Positions 41,696-42,576 of a DNA stretch of 42,576 bases are shown in pieces. How positions within the stretch are numbered: position 1 is the first letter of the stretch; each line of letters opens with the position of its first letter. Location: positions 1-42,576 of the forward strand of contig CAKKSP010000011.1 of NCBI GenBank assembly GCA_919902045.1. The letters run 5' to 3'. This stretch comes from Omnitrophica bacterium GWA2_41_15 (lineage in GTDB: Bacteria > Omnitrophota > Gorgyraeia > Gygaellales > Profunditerraquicolaceae). Position numbers and translations under genes: made by a program. A model generated the notes under the pieces. The model made no database searches. It had not been told where the DNA came from and saw only the letters and a program-made list of their open reading frames with translations.

Positions 41696-42576
41696 GGCTT
41701 TCTGGTAAAGGTGTAGATAAAGAGGCTTCCACCTAATATCCCGGTAATCACGCCAACCGGAAATTCTATCGGCGCAATTATTGTCCGGGCTAAACTATCA
41801 CAAAAAATTAAAAAAACAGCTCCGCTCAAAAAAGAGCTGATTAAAAGAATCCGGTGGTCGTTTCCTACAAGCCGGCGCATAAAATGCGGTACGATAAGGC
41901 CGACAAAGCCGATCATGCCGGCAATTGATACGCTAAAACCCGTAAGTAATGACGCCAGGATAAAAAGCAGCCGTTTGCTCTTTTCAACGTTTATGCCCAA
42001 ATGCCTTGCCTCCTCTTGGCCTAAAGAAAAAGCATTCAGGTCAAAACAAAAAATATACGCTGCAATTAAACCCAGGATTGCCATTCCCAACGCTAGTTTT
42101 ATCAATAACCAATTCGGCTGGTCAAGTGAGCCCATTATCCAAAAAACAATTCCGTGCAAATCTTCGGCCCGGGAAATAGCCATAATCAACATGATCAGCG
42201 ATGAGCAAATAAAACTTAACATTACTCCGCAAAGTAGGAGCCCTTGCATCCTTAAAATCTCCTGTTTCACGCTTAAGGCATATACCAGTGTTATTACGCA
42301 AATACCTCCCAGAAAACCAAATATAGGCAAACTTAATAAACCAAACACATTCTGCATACGTAAGACGATATTCAAACACACACCCAATGCCGCTCCGCCT
42401 GAAATACCTAAAGTATAAGGCTCAACCAGGGGATTACGGAACATCCCCTGCAGAATTACTCCGGCAAGGCTTAAAGCGCCTCCGATTGCAAATCCCAGGA
42501 GAATCCTGGACAGGCGGATATCAAAAAGAATAACGAATCGGGCATCTGTACGGCCTTTTGAAATGATTTCACCGAT
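41689..42576 (-). CDS. ABC transporter permease, FecCD/BtuC family, 5' end beyond window
   Basis: The frame is open to the right edge, giving 295 codons plus the stop. The upstream part reads ARFVILFDIRLSRILLGFAI, then GGALSLAGVILQGMFRNPLV, the classical FecCD/BtuC entry (RLPR...GvilQg...NPL), so the ATG at 42444 is internal and not the start. Later landmarks are GISGGAALGV, GIVFWIMGSLDQPNW, LGQEEARHLGINV, SIAGMIGFVGLIVPHFMRRLVGNDHR and FPVGVITGILGGSLFIYTF, which include the ATPase-coupling loop. About nine membrane helices are present in the visible part. Confidence 0.94.
   Translation of the reverse strand: MGEIISKGRTDARFVILFDIRLSRILLGFAIGGALSLAGVILQGMFRNPLVEPYTLGISGGAALGVCLNIVLRMQNVFGLLSLPIFGFLGGICVITLVYALSVKQEILRMQGLLLCGVMLSFICSSLIMLIMAISRAEDLHGIVFWIMGSLDQPNWLLIKLALGMAILGLIAAYIFCFDLNAFSLGQEEARHLGINVEKSKRLLFILASLLTGFSVSIAGMIGFVGLIVPHFMRRLVGNDHRILLISSFLSGAVFLIFCDSLARTIIAPIEFPVGVITGILGGSLFIYTFTRKPC

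Noticed and set aside
41915-42418. Plus-strand open frame of 167 codons opposite the ABC permease gene, and a 125-codon one at 41331-41708
   Set aside because: Both are antisense shadows of well-supported ABC transporter genes, lack ribosome sites and show no recognisable domain.
38877-42576. Cobalamin riboswitch or Fur site for the uptake genes
   Set aside because: The operon start lies beyond the right edge. No B12-box or Fur-like dyad was found in the visible intergenic sequence, so the substrate stays open.

Overview
The window is a dense, AT-rich bacterial chromosome segment with 50 recognisable protein genes, all on the minus strand. Two are cut by the window edges. Three things suggest a Gram-negative-type, deep-branching, uncultured bacterium, with Omnitrophota (Candidatus Omnitrophica) my best guess: a TonB-dependent outer-membrane receptor and a PilQ secretin, a type IV pilus operon with several pseudopilins, and many different short palindromic repeats between and inside genes. 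The lineage is an inference from style and was not tested by any search.

In transcription order (right to left) the layout is as follows. (1) 42576-38877: an ABC permease (partial) and ATPase with a TonB-dependent receptor, for cobalamin or ferric-siderophore uptake. (2) 38860-35490: a strong promoter and a highly structured leader RNA in front of rpsU, then a TIM-barrel isomerase, a MEMO-family protein, a DUF1844 protein and a UDP-glucuronate decarboxylase-like enzyme. (3) 35360-27749: a consensus-like promoter, the major pilin, a hairpin terminator lying inside the leader-coding part of a second pilin, three pseudopilins, a PilX-like protein, pilM-N-O-P-Q and a short DUF2344 protein. (4) 27743-16323: housekeeping genes rne/rng, rplU, obgE, proB, proA, nadD, rpe, a phosphoglucomutase/phosphomannomutase, plsC, rpsA and tyrS; rpmA is absent from its usual place between rplU and obgE. 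(5) 16316-12525: an unrecognised tryptophan-repeat protein, a SemiSWEET, and dTDP-sugar genes rfbA, an rmlD-like reductase and rfbB. (6) 12510-10146: an apparent accessory insert of an AAA/DUF4143 ATPase, a papain-like protease and a lipoprotein; the first two lack Shine-Dalgarno sites. (7) 10056-1: a sugar cluster of gmd, fcl, a 2-hydroxyacid dehydrogenase, a cyclase/hydrolase, a HAD phosphatase, wecE, a DUF692-like TIM barrel, an SDR, a NeuB-type synthase without its C-terminal domain, a WecD-like acetyltransferase with an extra N-terminal lobe, and a class III aminotransferase.

The sugar genes fit together in part. RfbA and RfbB give dTDP-4-keto-6-deoxyglucose, WecE would aminate it to dTDP-Fuc4N, and the WecD-like enzyme would acetylate it; Gmd and Fcl give GDP-L-fucose. 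The NeuB/SDR/TIM-barrel/HAD/cyclase/dehydrogenase/class III aminotransferase set is not a pathway I recognise and may make an unusual nonulosonic-acid-like or keto-acid sugar for a surface polymer.

The most unusual signals are: the rpsU leader, a three-stem RNA whose outer helix begins where transcription should start; the diversity of short repeats, four of which are read through in frame as protein in fcl, rfbB, pgm and rpe; three 45-bp near-palindromes beside start or stop codons; and the terminator embedded in a pilin leader. No tRNA, rRNA, CRISPR array, insertion sequence or transposase gene was seen. No gene-free stretch exceeds 300 bases; the longest is 35214-35489.
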